From NCBI RefSeq assembly GCF_004571065.1, contig NZ_SPQN01000031.1, positions 1-40,739 of the forward strand: DNA of 40,739 nt, read 5' to 3'. The stretch comes from Geodermatophilus sp. DF01-2 (lineage in GTDB: Bacteria > Actinomycetota > Actinomycetes > Mycobacteriales > Geodermatophilaceae). How positions within the stretch are numbered: the stretch's first letter is position 1; every line of letters starts with the position of its first letter. Shown here in pieces: positions 16,577 to 29,671 of the stretch. Made by a program: the position numbers and the translations under genes. The notes below the pieces were generated by a model. It was not told the DNA's origin. It did no database searches and worked only from the letters and a program-made list of their open reading frames with translations.

Positions 16577-16986
16577 CAGCCCGGCTGAGCCAGCCGGAAC
16601 GGCAGCCCCTGGTCGTCGCGGCACAGCGCCGACCGGCCGGAGGACTGCTGTTCCGTTCCACCTCGCCGGCCTCGCCGCCCGCCGTCCGGACCGGCGACGG
16701 CCACCTCGAGGTCGTCGACCGCGTACATCGGGACGATGCCGGGCTCGCCGGCTCTGCCGCCCATCGGCACCGGCCCCTCGACCTGCCAGCCGTCGGGTCG
16801 GCGGCCCGGAGCCGCCGACCAGCCCAGCACCGACTCGTAGCAGTCGCGGGCACGGGCACCGTCGGGCACCCGGAGGGTGAGGGACACCGCGTCACCCGGC
16901 CGCACCGGCGGACGCGGTACGGCGGACCTGCGCCGATGATGTCGCGACCGGATCGTGAGCGGGGCGTCGTCCGGCGCTCCGCCCAC
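16576..16986 (-). CDS. Small VOC-family protein with compensating frameshifts, possibly degenerate
   Basis: 136 residues from a GTG at 16986. Clear VOC sequence appears in AVSLTLRVPDGARARDCYES, then VLGW, GIVPMYAVDDLEVAVA and, near the end, SGRSALCRDDQGLPFRLAQP. Between the last two the reading frame gives an aberrant GPDGGRRGRRGGT, while the neighbouring frame gives VRTAGGEAGEVE, exactly what VOC proteins carry there. Two indels that cancel each other therefore altered about 13 residues. The N-terminus before DAVSL is Arg/Pro-rich and unlike a VOC start, so it may be the remains of a longer protein. It follows leuA by 10 bases on the same strand. Function doubtful. Confidence 0.5.
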   Translation of the reverse strand: MGGAPDDAPLTIRSRHHRRRSAVPRPPVRPGDAVSLTLRVPDGARARDCYESVLGWSAAPGRRPDGWQVEGPVPMGGRAGEPGIVPMYAVDDLEVAVAGPDGGRRGRRGGTEQQSSGRSALCRDDQGLPFRLAQPG

Positions 16987-16996
16987 GGTCCGGTCC

Positions 16997-18850
<1,854 letters not shown>

Positions 18851-18872
<22 letters not shown>

Positions 18873-18898
18873 CGGGTAAGCAGGAGGCTGCCGCGCAC
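18851..18898 (-). CDS. leuA leader peptide
   Basis: A 15-codon frame: GTG CGC GGC AGC, then three consecutive Leu codons (CTC CTG CTT), then TRRGEALS with a fourth Leu, ending in TAG. The GTG lies 6 bases after a TACCGT box, so it looks like the 5' end of a leaderless transcript. Position about 110 bases before leuA, the Leu run and the overlapping inverted repeat are the standard signs of an attenuation leader. Its product itself should have no function. Confidence 0.65.
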
Positions 18899-18904
18899 AG
18901 GACC

Positions 18905-18910
18905 ACGGTA
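18905..18910 (-). promoter_or_regulatory. -10 box of the leuA leader transcript
   Basis: TACCGT on the minus strand, 6 bases before the leader-peptide GTG at 18898. Confidence 0.5.
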
Positions 18911-18918
18911 GCAGCGGG

Positions 18919-19560
18919 TCAGCCCAGGTCGCAGCCACACGCGCAAACGGTGGCGTGCCGGGCCGGACCCGAGCCGTCGTCGACCTCGTCGCACTCCGGC
19001 GGACAGCTGCAGGTCAGGCCGGGGTCGACGTGCGCGAACTCGCCGGCGAGGAACCGTCGCTGCCGTTCCTCGGCGACGGCGCGCCAGTGCGTGTCCCGGC
19101 GCGCGTGGGCGCGGGCCTTCGGCGAGTCGCCGGGCTGCGGGAGCTGATGGTCGTCCGGCGTGCCGTCCCGCGCCCGGTGCCAGTCGCGCACCCAGCGGGC
19201 GCGGTCGAAGGTGTACCAGGGCTGCTCGCGGTCGTGGCCGTGACCCTGGTGCGAGTACCACCACTCCTCGTCGCCGTAGCGGGTGTCGAGGTGGGCCGGG
19301 TAGTACCGGCCCGCCCTGTCCCGGACCGCCTCCGGGTCCATCCCGGGCACCTCCCGGCCGCCGGCGTCCACCAGCGCCAGCCGCAAGCCGGCCAGCTCGG
19401 CCGCTCGCCCGAGCACCCTGACGTCCAGGCCGGACCTGCCGCTCTCGGCCGCCGCCACCGCGGACTTCGAGACCCCGATGCGCGCGGCCAGTTCCCGTTG
19501 GGACAGGTCGGCGACTCGGCGGATGCGGCGCAGCATGCCGCTGTGCGCGGGGTCGGTCAC
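18919..19560 (-). CDS. XRE-family HTH protein with C-terminal cysteine cluster
   Basis: 213 residues from a GTG at 19560. An N-terminal XRE helix-turn-helix (about residues 8-62) reads LRRIRRVADLSQRELAARIG followed by VSKSAVAAAESGRSGLDVRV. The middle is unlike known regulators: rich in Trp/His/Arg/Asp (RYYPAHLDTRYGDEEWWYSH, then YTFDRARWVRDWHRARDG). The C-terminus holds six Cys: CSCPPEC, then CACGC, suggesting a metal (zinc or iron-sulfur) site. Probably a cytoplasmic DNA-binding regulator whose C-terminal module senses metal or redox state; that is inference. Two large near-identical hairpins lie just upstream at 19623-19718 and could be its operator. Monocistronic, ahead of the leuA leader. 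Confidence 0.75.
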   Translation of the reverse strand: MTDPAHSGMLRRIRRVADLSQRELAARIGVSKSAVAAAESGRSGLDVRVLGRAAELAGLRLALVDAGGREVPGMDPEAVRDRAGRYYPAHLDTRYGDEEWWYSHQGHGHDREQPWYTFDRARWVRDWHRARDGTPDDHQLPQPGDSPKARAHARRDTHWRAVAEERQRRFLAGEFAHVDPGLTCSCPPECDEVDDGSGPARHATVCACGCDLG

Positions 19561-19622
19561 GGGGTCGAGGGTCCCGCCGACGCCGGCCACCGCGGGCCCG
19601 GCATGTGCACCTGTGGAAGCTC

Positions 19623-19652
19623 GTGCTCTGCCCACAGTGCTGGGCAGAGCAC
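19623..19652. repeat. Inverted repeat hairpin 1 of a twin pair
   Basis: Perfect 12-bp arms GTGCTCTGCCCA and TGGGCAGAGCAC around a 6-base loop. Identical arms recur 66 bp away at 19689. It lies between the end of the phospholipase D gene and the start of the XRE regulator. Confidence 0.8.
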
Positions 19653-19688
19653 AACTCTCCGAGAGGGGACACTGCCCCGCTCGCCGTC

Positions 19689-19718
19689 GTGCTCTGCCCA
19701 CGGTCCTGGGCAGAGCAC
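19689..19718. repeat. Inverted repeat hairpin 2 of a twin pair
   Basis: Same 12-bp arms as hairpin 1 with a different 6-base loop (CGGTCC instead of CAGTGC). Compensated arms with a diverged loop indicate that the stem or the dyad is what is kept. It may terminate the phospholipase D transcript or serve as an operator. Confidence 0.8.
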
Positions 19719-19763
19719 GAGCGTGCGGGGAGGAGGTGTCTGGGGCCGAGTGGCGCGGGCGGG

Positions 19764-23765
<4,002 letters not shown>

Positions 23766-23786
23766 GAGCCGACCACCTACGGGTGC

Positions 23787-23806
23787 GGACCGGTGTAGCC
23801 GGGTCC
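23787..23806. terminator. Weak hairpin between asd and the S9 peptidase gene
   Basis: GGACCGG and CCGGGTCC can pair with one bulged G around a 5-base loop, between convergent genes. The rest of the 144-base gap shows nothing clear. Confidence 0.3.
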
Positions 23807-23909
23807 GGCCGAGCGGAGGCCCGGAGGTCCCCCGAGGTCGGGCGGGTTCCGGCTCAGCGCACGTCGGGGACGGCACCTGGCCGCGGTGTCGGCCGGTAGA
23901 CCGACAGTG

Positions 23910-25757
23910 TCACGGCTTCACGTGTCGTAGAGCGAAGTTCAAGGCCGCCTCGACCTGGCGGATGGTCTCCTCGATGACCAGCGAGCCGTGGCCGGCGTCG
24001 AAGCGGTACACCTCGTGCGGCTTGTCGAGTTCCTCCAGGCGGATCAGGTAGTTGTCGATCTGCCGGATCGGGCAGCGGGGGTCGTTGGCGCCGGCGACGA
24101 CGAGCACGGGCGCGGCGACGGCGTCGACGTAGGTGATCGGCGAGGAGCGCACGTACACGTCGTGCACCTCCTCCGGTGAGCCGCCGAACAGCGCCCGGTC
24201 GTAGGCCCGCAGGCCCTCCATCTCGTCCTCGTAGGCGGCCAGGTAGTCGGCCACCGGCACCTCGGCGATCCCGGCCGTCCAGCGCTCCGGCTGGGTGCCG
24301 AGGCCGAGCAGGGTGAGGAAACCGCCCCAGGAGCCCCCGGTCAGCAGGGCACGGCCCGGGTCGACGAGGCCCTCGGCGACGAGCGCGTCGTACACCGCGG
24401 CGACGTCCTCGAGCTCGGTGAGCCCCGGGCGGCCGGTGAGCGCATCCCGCCAGGCGCTGCCGTAGCCGGTCGACCCGCGGTAGTTGACGTGCACGACCGC
24501 GTATCCGGCGTCGACGTAGGCCGCCCGGCGGGCGCGGTAGGAGTCGTCGTCGGCCGCCTCCGGGCCGCCGTGCACCAGGAACGCCGTCGCATACGGCGGT
24601 TCCCCGGCCGGGCGGACCACGAGGGCGTGGATGTCGCCGCCCGGGCCGGGTACCCAGCGGTCCTCCACCGGGTACGCGGCCGGCGGCTCCTCCCCGGGCG
24701 CGGCGAGCACGACCGGGCCGTCGGCCCGCCGGATCACCGGCGGCCGCTCCGAGTTCGACCAGGCCAGCTCCACGGTGCCGTCCGGGCGGGCGGTGGCGCC
24801 GCGGACGACGCCGCGCGGGGTGTCCAGCCGCTCCAGCCCGCCGCTGGCCAGGTCGTAGCGGTAGAGCTCGCTGCGGGCGGCGTGGTCGTGCCCGACCAGC
24901 AGCGCCGAGCCGTCGGGGTACCAGCCGGCGGTGACGTCGCCGGGCAGGTCGAGCACGACCTCGGTCTCGGTGTCGGTCCCGACGTCCCAGATGAGCAGCT
25001 CCTCGCGGCCGCGGCGCTCGTGGCCGACCAGCAGCCGCCGGTCGCCGGGCAGGGGCGCGAACTCCAGCGCGTGGAGTCCCCGGCCCTCGCCGTCCCACTT
25101 GTCGGCGACCACCGCATCGTCCTCGGTCCGCAGCACCCGCAGCGCCGGGTAGCGCGGGTCGCCGTGCTCGGAGTGCGAGATGGCCAGCAGGTCCTCGTCG
25201 TGGGTCAGGGCGTCGACCGACGCCGGGTCCTCGTGCCGGTAGACCACGCGCGGGCTGCCGCCGGCCGGGGCCAGCCACAGCTCGGAGCCGTCGTCGGTGG
25301 AGCGGCCGACCGCCACCATCCGCGTGCCGATCTCCAGCCCCGCCGGATAGGCCGGGCCGACCTCCGGGACGGCGACGCGGTCGTCCCCGCCGGCGAAGGG
25401 CTGCACCATCCAGACGCCGAACTCGTCGCCGTCGGTGTCGGCGAACCACCAGATCGTCTCGCCGTCCGGGCTGAGCGTGCCGATCAGCGTGCCGTTGGCC
25501 CGGTCGGTGGCCTGCCGGTGGACGTCGGTCGTACGGTCCCACGCGTACTGCTCGACGACGCCGCTGACGTCGGAGGCGTACAGGCTGCGGTGCGGGGCCT
25601 CCAGCGCCCAGTCGGGCAGGCTCACCCTGGGCGCGCGGAAGCGAGCCTGCCAGCGGGCGGTGACCTCGGGCGGCAGAGCGGTTGCGGGCGACCGGGCCGG
25701 CGGCGTGGCCGCTCCGGCGTCCGGGGCGGAACCGGGGGCGGCGGGCTCTGCACTCAC
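23910..25757 (-). CDS. S9-family (prolyl oligopeptidase-type) serine peptidase
   Basis: 615 residues. The N-terminal two thirds form a beta-propeller-like region (repeated blades such as GTLSPDGETIWWFADTDGDE). The C-terminal alpha/beta-hydrolase domain has the nucleophile Ser476 in TGGSWGGFLTL, the acid Asp559 in GANDPRCP and His590 in DAGHGSL, with the expected spacing. No signal peptide is present, so it is probably cytoplasmic and cleaves short peptides, as acylaminoacyl- or oligopeptidase-like enzymes do. GTG at 25757 has GGGAGG about 9 bases upstream. An Ala/Pro-rich leader of ~30 residues precedes the conserved part. It is transcribed toward asd and follows the tRNA-Pro gene and its terminator. 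Confidence 0.9.
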   Translation of the reverse strand: MSAEPAAPGSAPDAGAATPPARSPATALPPEVTARWQARFRAPRVSLPDWALEAPHRSLYASDVSGVVEQYAWDRTTDVHRQATDRANGTLIGTLSPDGETIWWFADTDGDEFGVWMVQPFAGGDDRVAVPEVGPAYPAGLEIGTRMVAVGRSTDDGSELWLAPAGGSPRVVYRHEDPASVDALTHDEDLLAISHSEHGDPRYPALRVLRTEDDAVVADKWDGEGRGLHALEFAPLPGDRRLLVGHERRGREELLIWDVGTDTETEVVLDLPGDVTAGWYPDGSALLVGHDHAARSELYRYDLASGGLERLDTPRGVVRGATARPDGTVELAWSNSERPPVIRRADGPVVLAAPGEEPPAAYPVEDRWVPGPGGDIHALVVRPAGEPPYATAFLVHGGPEAADDDSYRARRAAYVDAGYAVVHVNYRGSTGYGSAWRDALTGRPGLTELEDVAAVYDALVAEGLVDPGRALLTGGSWGGFLTLLGLGTQPERWTAGIAEVPVADYLAAYEDEMEGLRAYDRALFGGSPEEVHDVYVRSSPITYVDAVAAPVLVVAGANDPRCPIRQIDNYLIRLEELDKPHEVYRFDAGHGSLVIEETIRQVEAALNFALRHVKP

Positions 25758-25786
25758 CCGTCCATCCTCCCCGACCCGCGGAACGA

Positions 25787-25816
25787 CTCAGGGGCCGCCT
25801 CGCGGCGGCCCCTGAG
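25787..25816 (-). terminator. Terminator of tRNA-Pro
   Basis: Perfect 13-bp stem CTCAGGGGCCGCC / GGCGGCCCCTGAG with a TCGC loop, 5 bases beyond the 3' end of the tRNA gene on the minus strand. Confidence 0.85.
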
Positions 25817-25820
25817 CAGC

Positions 25821-25895
<75 letters not shown>

Positions 25896-25907
25896 AGGTA
25901 CGGACCG

Positions 25908-25913
25908 AGTCTA
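25908..25913 (-). promoter_or_regulatory. -10 box of tRNA-Pro
   Basis: TAGACT on the minus strand, 12 bases before the tRNA 5' end. No convincing -35 box is visible. Confidence 0.4.
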
Positions 25914-25926
25914 GCCGACGCCTGGC

Positions 25927-26838
25927 TCAGTCCTGACGGGCGGTCAGCCTGAGCAGCGTCGCCTCCGGCGGGCAGGCGAACCGGGCCGGAGCGTAGGGGC
26001 TGGTGCCCAGCCCGGCGGATACGTGCAGCCAGGTGCCGTGCGGGTTGCCGGCCGAGGGCTCGGCCCAGCGGTGCAGCCAGCGGACCCGGTCGCGGTCGAT
26101 GCCGCAGTTGGTCACCAGCGCCCCGTAGAAGGGCACCCGCAGCTGCCCGCCGTGCGTGTGCCCGCTCAGCAGCAGGTCGTGCCCGTCGGCGGCGAACCGG
26201 TCGAGCACCCGCGGCTCGGGGGAGTGCGCCAGCCCGATCCGCAGATCCGCGCCCGGGTCGGCGGGACCGGCCACCCGGTCGTAGCGGTCGCGACCCGCAT
26301 GCGAGTCGTCGACGCCGGCGAACACGATCCGCCGTCCGCCGACGGTCAGCTCGCCCCGGTCGTTGGTGAGGTCGAGCCAGCCGCGGCGGGTGAGCCCGTC
26401 GCGCAGATCCCGCCAGGGCAGCTCGGCCCCGTGCACCCGCTTGTGGTCGGGCCAGAAGTACTTGAGCGGGTTCTTCGGCCGGGGCGCGTAGTAGTCGTTG
26501 CTGGCCAGGACGAAGGCGCCGGGCAGGTCCAGCAGCGGCCCCATCGCCCGGAGCGTCCCCGGGACGGCGTCCATGCCGGCCAGGTTGTCACCGGTGTCGA
26601 CCACCAGGTCCGGCTCCAACGCAGCGAGCGAGGCCACCCACTCCTGCTTCGACCGCTGCCCGGCGGTCATGTGCAGGTCGGACAGGTGCAGCACCCGCAG
26701 CGGCGCCGAGCCGGGGGCGAGCACCGGGACGTCGAAGCGGCGCAGCGTCCAGCGGTTGCGCTCGTAGAGCGAGGCGTAGGCGATCCCCGCGGTCGCCGAG
26801 GCGAGGACGGCGATGGGAAGGGCTGTGGTCGCGCGCAC
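25927..26838 (-). CDS. Membrane-anchored metallophosphoesterase (Rv3683-like)
   Basis: 303 residues from a GTG at 26838. The N-terminal hydrophobic stretch ATTALPIAVLASATAGIAYA is a signal anchor. The calcineurin-like phosphoesterase domain then shows the metal motifs in order: LHLSDLHMTAGQ (D-x-H), VVDTGDNLAG (GDN), LASNDYYAPRP (in place of GNHD), and LLSGHTHGGQLRVPFYG (GHTH). The GNHD motif is changed to SNDYY, as in the subgroup of this locus, so activity details may differ. The family hydrolyses phosphate esters, for example lipid or nucleotide phosphates, at the membrane. Divergent from the YqeY gene. In M. tuberculosis its counterpart also lies beside ponA2. Confidence 0.88.
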   Translation of the reverse strand: MRATTALPIAVLASATAGIAYASLYERNRWTLRRFDVPVLAPGSAPLRVLHLSDLHMTAGQRSKQEWVASLAALEPDLVVDTGDNLAGMDAVPGTLRAMGPLLDLPGAFVLASNDYYAPRPKNPLKYFWPDHKRVHGAELPWRDLRDGLTRRGWLDLTNDRGELTVGGRRIVFAGVDDSHAGRDRYDRVAGPADPGADLRIGLAHSPEPRVLDRFAADGHDLLLSGHTHGGQLRVPFYGALVTNCGIDRDRVRWLHRWAEPSAGNPHGTWLHVSAGLGTSPYAPARFACPPEATLLRLTARQD

Positions 26839-26846
26839 GACAGCCC

Positions 26847-26852
26847 AGGGTA
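26847..26852 (-). promoter_or_regulatory. -10 box of leaderless metallophosphoesterase mRNA
   Basis: TACCCT on the minus strand, 8 bases before the GTG at 26838; no Shine-Dalgarno. Confidence 0.45.
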
Positions 26853-26878
26853 CGGGCGCACGCGTTCGGGGCACGTGC

Positions 26879-26884
26879 CAGGCT
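26879..26884 (+). promoter_or_regulatory. Candidate -10 box of leaderless yqeY mRNA
   Basis: CAGGCT followed by 6 bases and GTG at 26891, the same arrangement as before the hydrolase gene at 4969. CANNNT is a weaker match than TANNNT. Confidence 0.35.
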
Positions 26885-26890
26885 GGACCC

Positions 26891-27343
26891 GTGCCGGACC
26901 TCAAGGAACAGCTGCGCGCCGACCTGACCACCGCGATGAAGTCCCGCGACGAGCTGCGCACCGCGACGCTGCGGATGGTGCTGGCCGCTGTCAGCGCCGA
27001 GGAGGTGGCCGGCAAGGAGGCCCGCGAGCTCACCGACGACGAGGTGCAGGCGGTGCTGCGCCGGGAGGCGAAGAAGCGCCGGGAGGCCGCGGAGGCGTTC
27101 GCCACCGCCGGTCGCACCGAACAGGCCGACCGCGAACGGGCCGAGGGCGGCGTGGTCTCGGCCTACCTGCCCGCCCAGCTGGAGGACGCCGACCTGGCTG
27201 CGCTGGTCGCCGACGTCATCACTCGTACCGGGGCCGGCGGCATGAAGGACATGGGCCGCGTGATGGGCGCGGTCCAGGCCGAGGTCGCCGGCCGGGCCGA
27301 GGGTGGCCGCGTCGCCGCCGAGGTGCGTCGCCAGCTCGGCTGA
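26891..27343 (+). CDS. GatB/YqeY domain-containing protein
   Basis: 150 residues, the usual size of stand-alone YqeY proteins. It starts DLKEQLRADLTTAMKSRDEL, followed by RTATLRMVLAAVSAEEVAGK, with GVVSAYLPAQL in the middle and GGMKDMGRVMGAVQAEVAGR near the C-terminus, all family hallmarks. The domain is the tRNA-recognising tail module of GatB amidotransferase; free-standing versions have no proven activity but are assumed to bind tRNA or nucleotides. Monocistronic, in the gap between the metallophosphoesterase and the PBP gene. Confidence 0.92.
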   Translation: MPDLKEQLRADLTTAMKSRDELRTATLRMVLAAVSAEEVAGKEARELTDDEVQAVLRREAKKRREAAEAFATAGRTEQADRERAEGGVVSAYLPAQLEDADLAALVADVITRTGAGGMKDMGRVMGAVQAEVAGRAEGGRVAAEVRRQLG

Positions 27344-27370
27344 GCGCCGTCGGTAGCCGTCAGCGCGGGT

Positions 27371-27388
27371 ACCGCCTCCTGCGGCGGT
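27371..27388. terminator. Short hairpin between yqeY and the PBP gene
   Basis: ACCGCC and GGCGGT pair around a 6-base loop in the 49-base gap between two convergent genes. Confidence 0.4.
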
Positions 27389-27392
27389 CGGT

Positions 27393-29630
27393 TCACCCGC
27401 CGCCGTTCCACGGCGTCTGGCCGCCGTTGTAGTTGATCCAGCCGGTGCCGTCCCCACCACCGGTGTCGGCGTCGGTGCCGTCGGCCGGGGTCGGCTCCTC
27501 GGCCGGCATCTGCCTGGCGGCCGGGTCGGCGGGAGCCGGCGTGGGCGCCGGAGCCGCCTCCGGGGCCGGCGCCGCGGCGGGCGCGGCCGGTGACGGAGCG
27601 GGCGCGGGAACCGGAGCCGCGGGGAAGGGCACCGGCGCCTGTGCCGTCAGGATGGGGGTCATCGCGTCCCCCCAGATGCCGGCGCCCAGGGCGCCGCCGT
27701 ACGCCCCGACGTCCCGATTGGCCAGCGGGTTGAACACCATCACGCTCGCCGCGTACTGCGGGGTGTAGCCGACGAAGCTGACCGAGTCCCGACCCTGGTT
27801 GGTTCCGGTCTTGCCGGCGATCTGGTGGCCGGGGACGTAGGCCCGTGCGCCGGTCTGCCCACGGAAGCCGGGCTCGACGTCCTTGCGCAGCATCGACGTC
27901 ATCGTGTCGGCCACCGCGGGCGGCACGGCCGCCTCCGTGCACCGGTCCCCGGTGGCGAGCGGCTGACCGTCCGCGCCGGTCAGCGGCTGCCCGTTCCGGT
28001 CGAGCACCGCGGTGACCGGGGTGGGCTCGCATCGGGTGCCGCTGGCGGCCAGCGTGGCGAAGGCGTTGGCCAGGTCGAGGGGACTGGTCGCGTCGGTGCC
28101 GAAGGTGAACGAGCCGCGGTTCTCGGAGATGATCGTCTCCGCGGGGAACTGGTTGGCGGCATCGAAGTGCATCCCCAGCCGCTGGGCCATCCGCACCGGG
28201 CCCTCGACCGAGCCCAGCTGGTCCTCCAGTGCCAGGAAGTAGGTGTTGGACGACCAGTACAGGGCCTCCTCCAGGGTCAGGGTGCTGGGGTAGTTGGTCC
28301 CGACGTTCTGGACCGAGTAGGGCTTCGGGCGACCCAGGTCGGGGTCCCAGTCCTGGTAGACGCGCGAGAGGTACGGCTCGGGTGTCGTGATGGTGTGGGA
28401 CGGCGCGAACCCGGCCTCGAGCGCGGCGGCGGCGGTGAACACCTTGAACGTCGACCCGGCGCCCTTGCTGGGGACGACGTTGAAGTTGACCGACTCGCAC
28501 TCGGGGCCGTCGCAGCCGAAGCGGCGGTTGCTCGCCATGGCCAGCACGTGGCCGGTGCCCGGCTCGACGACGGTGTAGACACCGACCAGGGGGTCACCCA
28601 TCGCCAGGGTGCCGAGCACGGCCTGGTCACCGGCCGCCTGCACGTCCGGCCGCAGCGTCGTCTGGACCGTCAACCCGCCGTTTTCCAGCAGGGTCTGCGA
28701 AATGCCCAGGTCCTGGGTCAGGTACTGCTGCACGAAGGCGCAGAAGAAGCCACCGATCGCCGCGTCGACGCAGCCGTTGGGCGGGGTGCCGCCGGGCGCC
28801 ACCTGCACCGGCTGGGCCGAGACCTCGGCGAACTGGGCCTGGTCGATCATCCCGAGGTCGAGCATCCGCTGCAGGACGAGGTTGCGGCGCTCCAGCGCGT
28901 TCTCGGGGTTGTTGATCGGGTCGTCGAGGGACGGGCTCTGCACCAGACCGGCCAGCATCGCCGCCTGCGGCAGCGTGAGGTCGGCTGCGTCCACGCTGAA
29001 GTAGCGCTGTGCCGCGGCCTGGACGCCGTAGGCCCCTTGGCCGAAGTACACGAGGTTCAGGTAGCGGGTGAGGATCTCGTCCTTGGAGTACTCCTCCTCG
29101 AGGGCGAGGGCCATCCGCGCCTCCCGCAGCTTGCGGCCCAGGCTCTCCTCGGTGGCCGCCAGCCGCTCCTCCGGGGTGTCGGCGGTCTGCGCGAGGGTCT
29201 GCTTGACCAGCTGCTGGGTCAGCGTGGAGCCACCCTCCTGCACCGAGCCGGCCGCCACGTTGGTCGCCAGCGCCCGCAACGTGCCCTGGACGTCGAGGCC
29301 GTTGTGCTCCTCGAAGCGGGAGTCCTCGATGGCGACCAGCGCCTGCTTCATGACGTCGGCGATCCGGTCGGAGGCCACCGGCGCCCGGTTGTGCCGGTAG
29401 AACATCGTGATCAGGGACCCGTCGGCCGCCAGCACCCGGGTGCTGCCCGCCGGTGTCTCGTCGGTGAGCTCCGTCGGCAAGGTGCCGAGCAGGGACGCGG
29501 AGTTGCGCGCGACCACGCCGGTGCCCCCCACGAAGGGCAGCAGCAGGCCGGCGACCAGGGCTCCGGCGAGGACGATCGTCGCGGCGAGCTTCGCGAGGAC
29601 CCGGGGGCGGGCGGGGGCGTCGGCAGACAT
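27393..29630 (-). CDS. ponA2: Bifunctional class A penicillin-binding protein (PonA2-like)
   Basis: 745 residues. A membrane anchor lies at about residues 14-36 (LAATIVLAGALVAGLLLPFV). The glycosyltransferase domain has EDSRFEEHNGLDVQG, GGSTLTQQLVKQTL and RKLREARMALALEEEYSKDE. The transpeptidase domain has the three penicillin-fold motifs: Ser393-x-x-Lys396 (GAGSTFKVF), Ser460-x-Asn462 (YWSSNTYF) and Lys607-Thr-Gly (IAGKTGTNQ). The last ~75 residues are a Pro/Ala repeat tail ending in a Gly/Asn/Trp motif; the PASTA domain of mycobacterial PonA2 is not seen. Polymerises and cross-links peptidoglycan outside the membrane. ATG at 29630; it lies 41 bases after the ArsA gene on the same strand, probably one transcription unit. 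Confidence 0.93.
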   Translation of the reverse strand: MSADAPARPRVLAKLAATIVLAGALVAGLLLPFVGGTGVVARNSASLLGTLPTELTDETPAGSTRVLAADGSLITMFYRHNRAPVASDRIADVMKQALVAIEDSRFEEHNGLDVQGTLRALATNVAAGSVQEGGSTLTQQLVKQTLAQTADTPEERLAATEESLGRKLREARMALALEEEYSKDEILTRYLNLVYFGQGAYGVQAAAQRYFSVDAADLTLPQAAMLAGLVQSPSLDDPINNPENALERRNLVLQRMLDLGMIDQAQFAEVSAQPVQVAPGGTPPNGCVDAAIGGFFCAFVQQYLTQDLGISQTLLENGGLTVQTTLRPDVQAAGDQAVLGTLAMGDPLVGVYTVVEPGTGHVLAMASNRRFGCDGPECESVNFNVVPSKGAGSTFKVFTAAAALEAGFAPSHTITTPEPYLSRVYQDWDPDLGRPKPYSVQNVGTNYPSTLTLEEALYWSSNTYFLALEDQLGSVEGPVRMAQRLGMHFDAANQFPAETIISENRGSFTFGTDATSPLDLANAFATLAASGTRCEPTPVTAVLDRNGQPLTGADGQPLATGDRCTEAAVPPAVADTMTSMLRKDVEPGFRGQTGARAYVPGHQIAGKTGTNQGRDSVSFVGYTPQYAASVMVFNPLANRDVGAYGGALGAGIWGDAMTPILTAQAPVPFPAAPVPAPAPSPAAPAAAPAPEAAPAPTPAPADPAARQMPAEEPTPADGTDADTGGGDGTGWINYNGGQTPWNGGG

Positions 29631-29671
29631 CGCGGGCCAATGTACGTGGCGTCGGGCCTCCCGCGTCGCGC

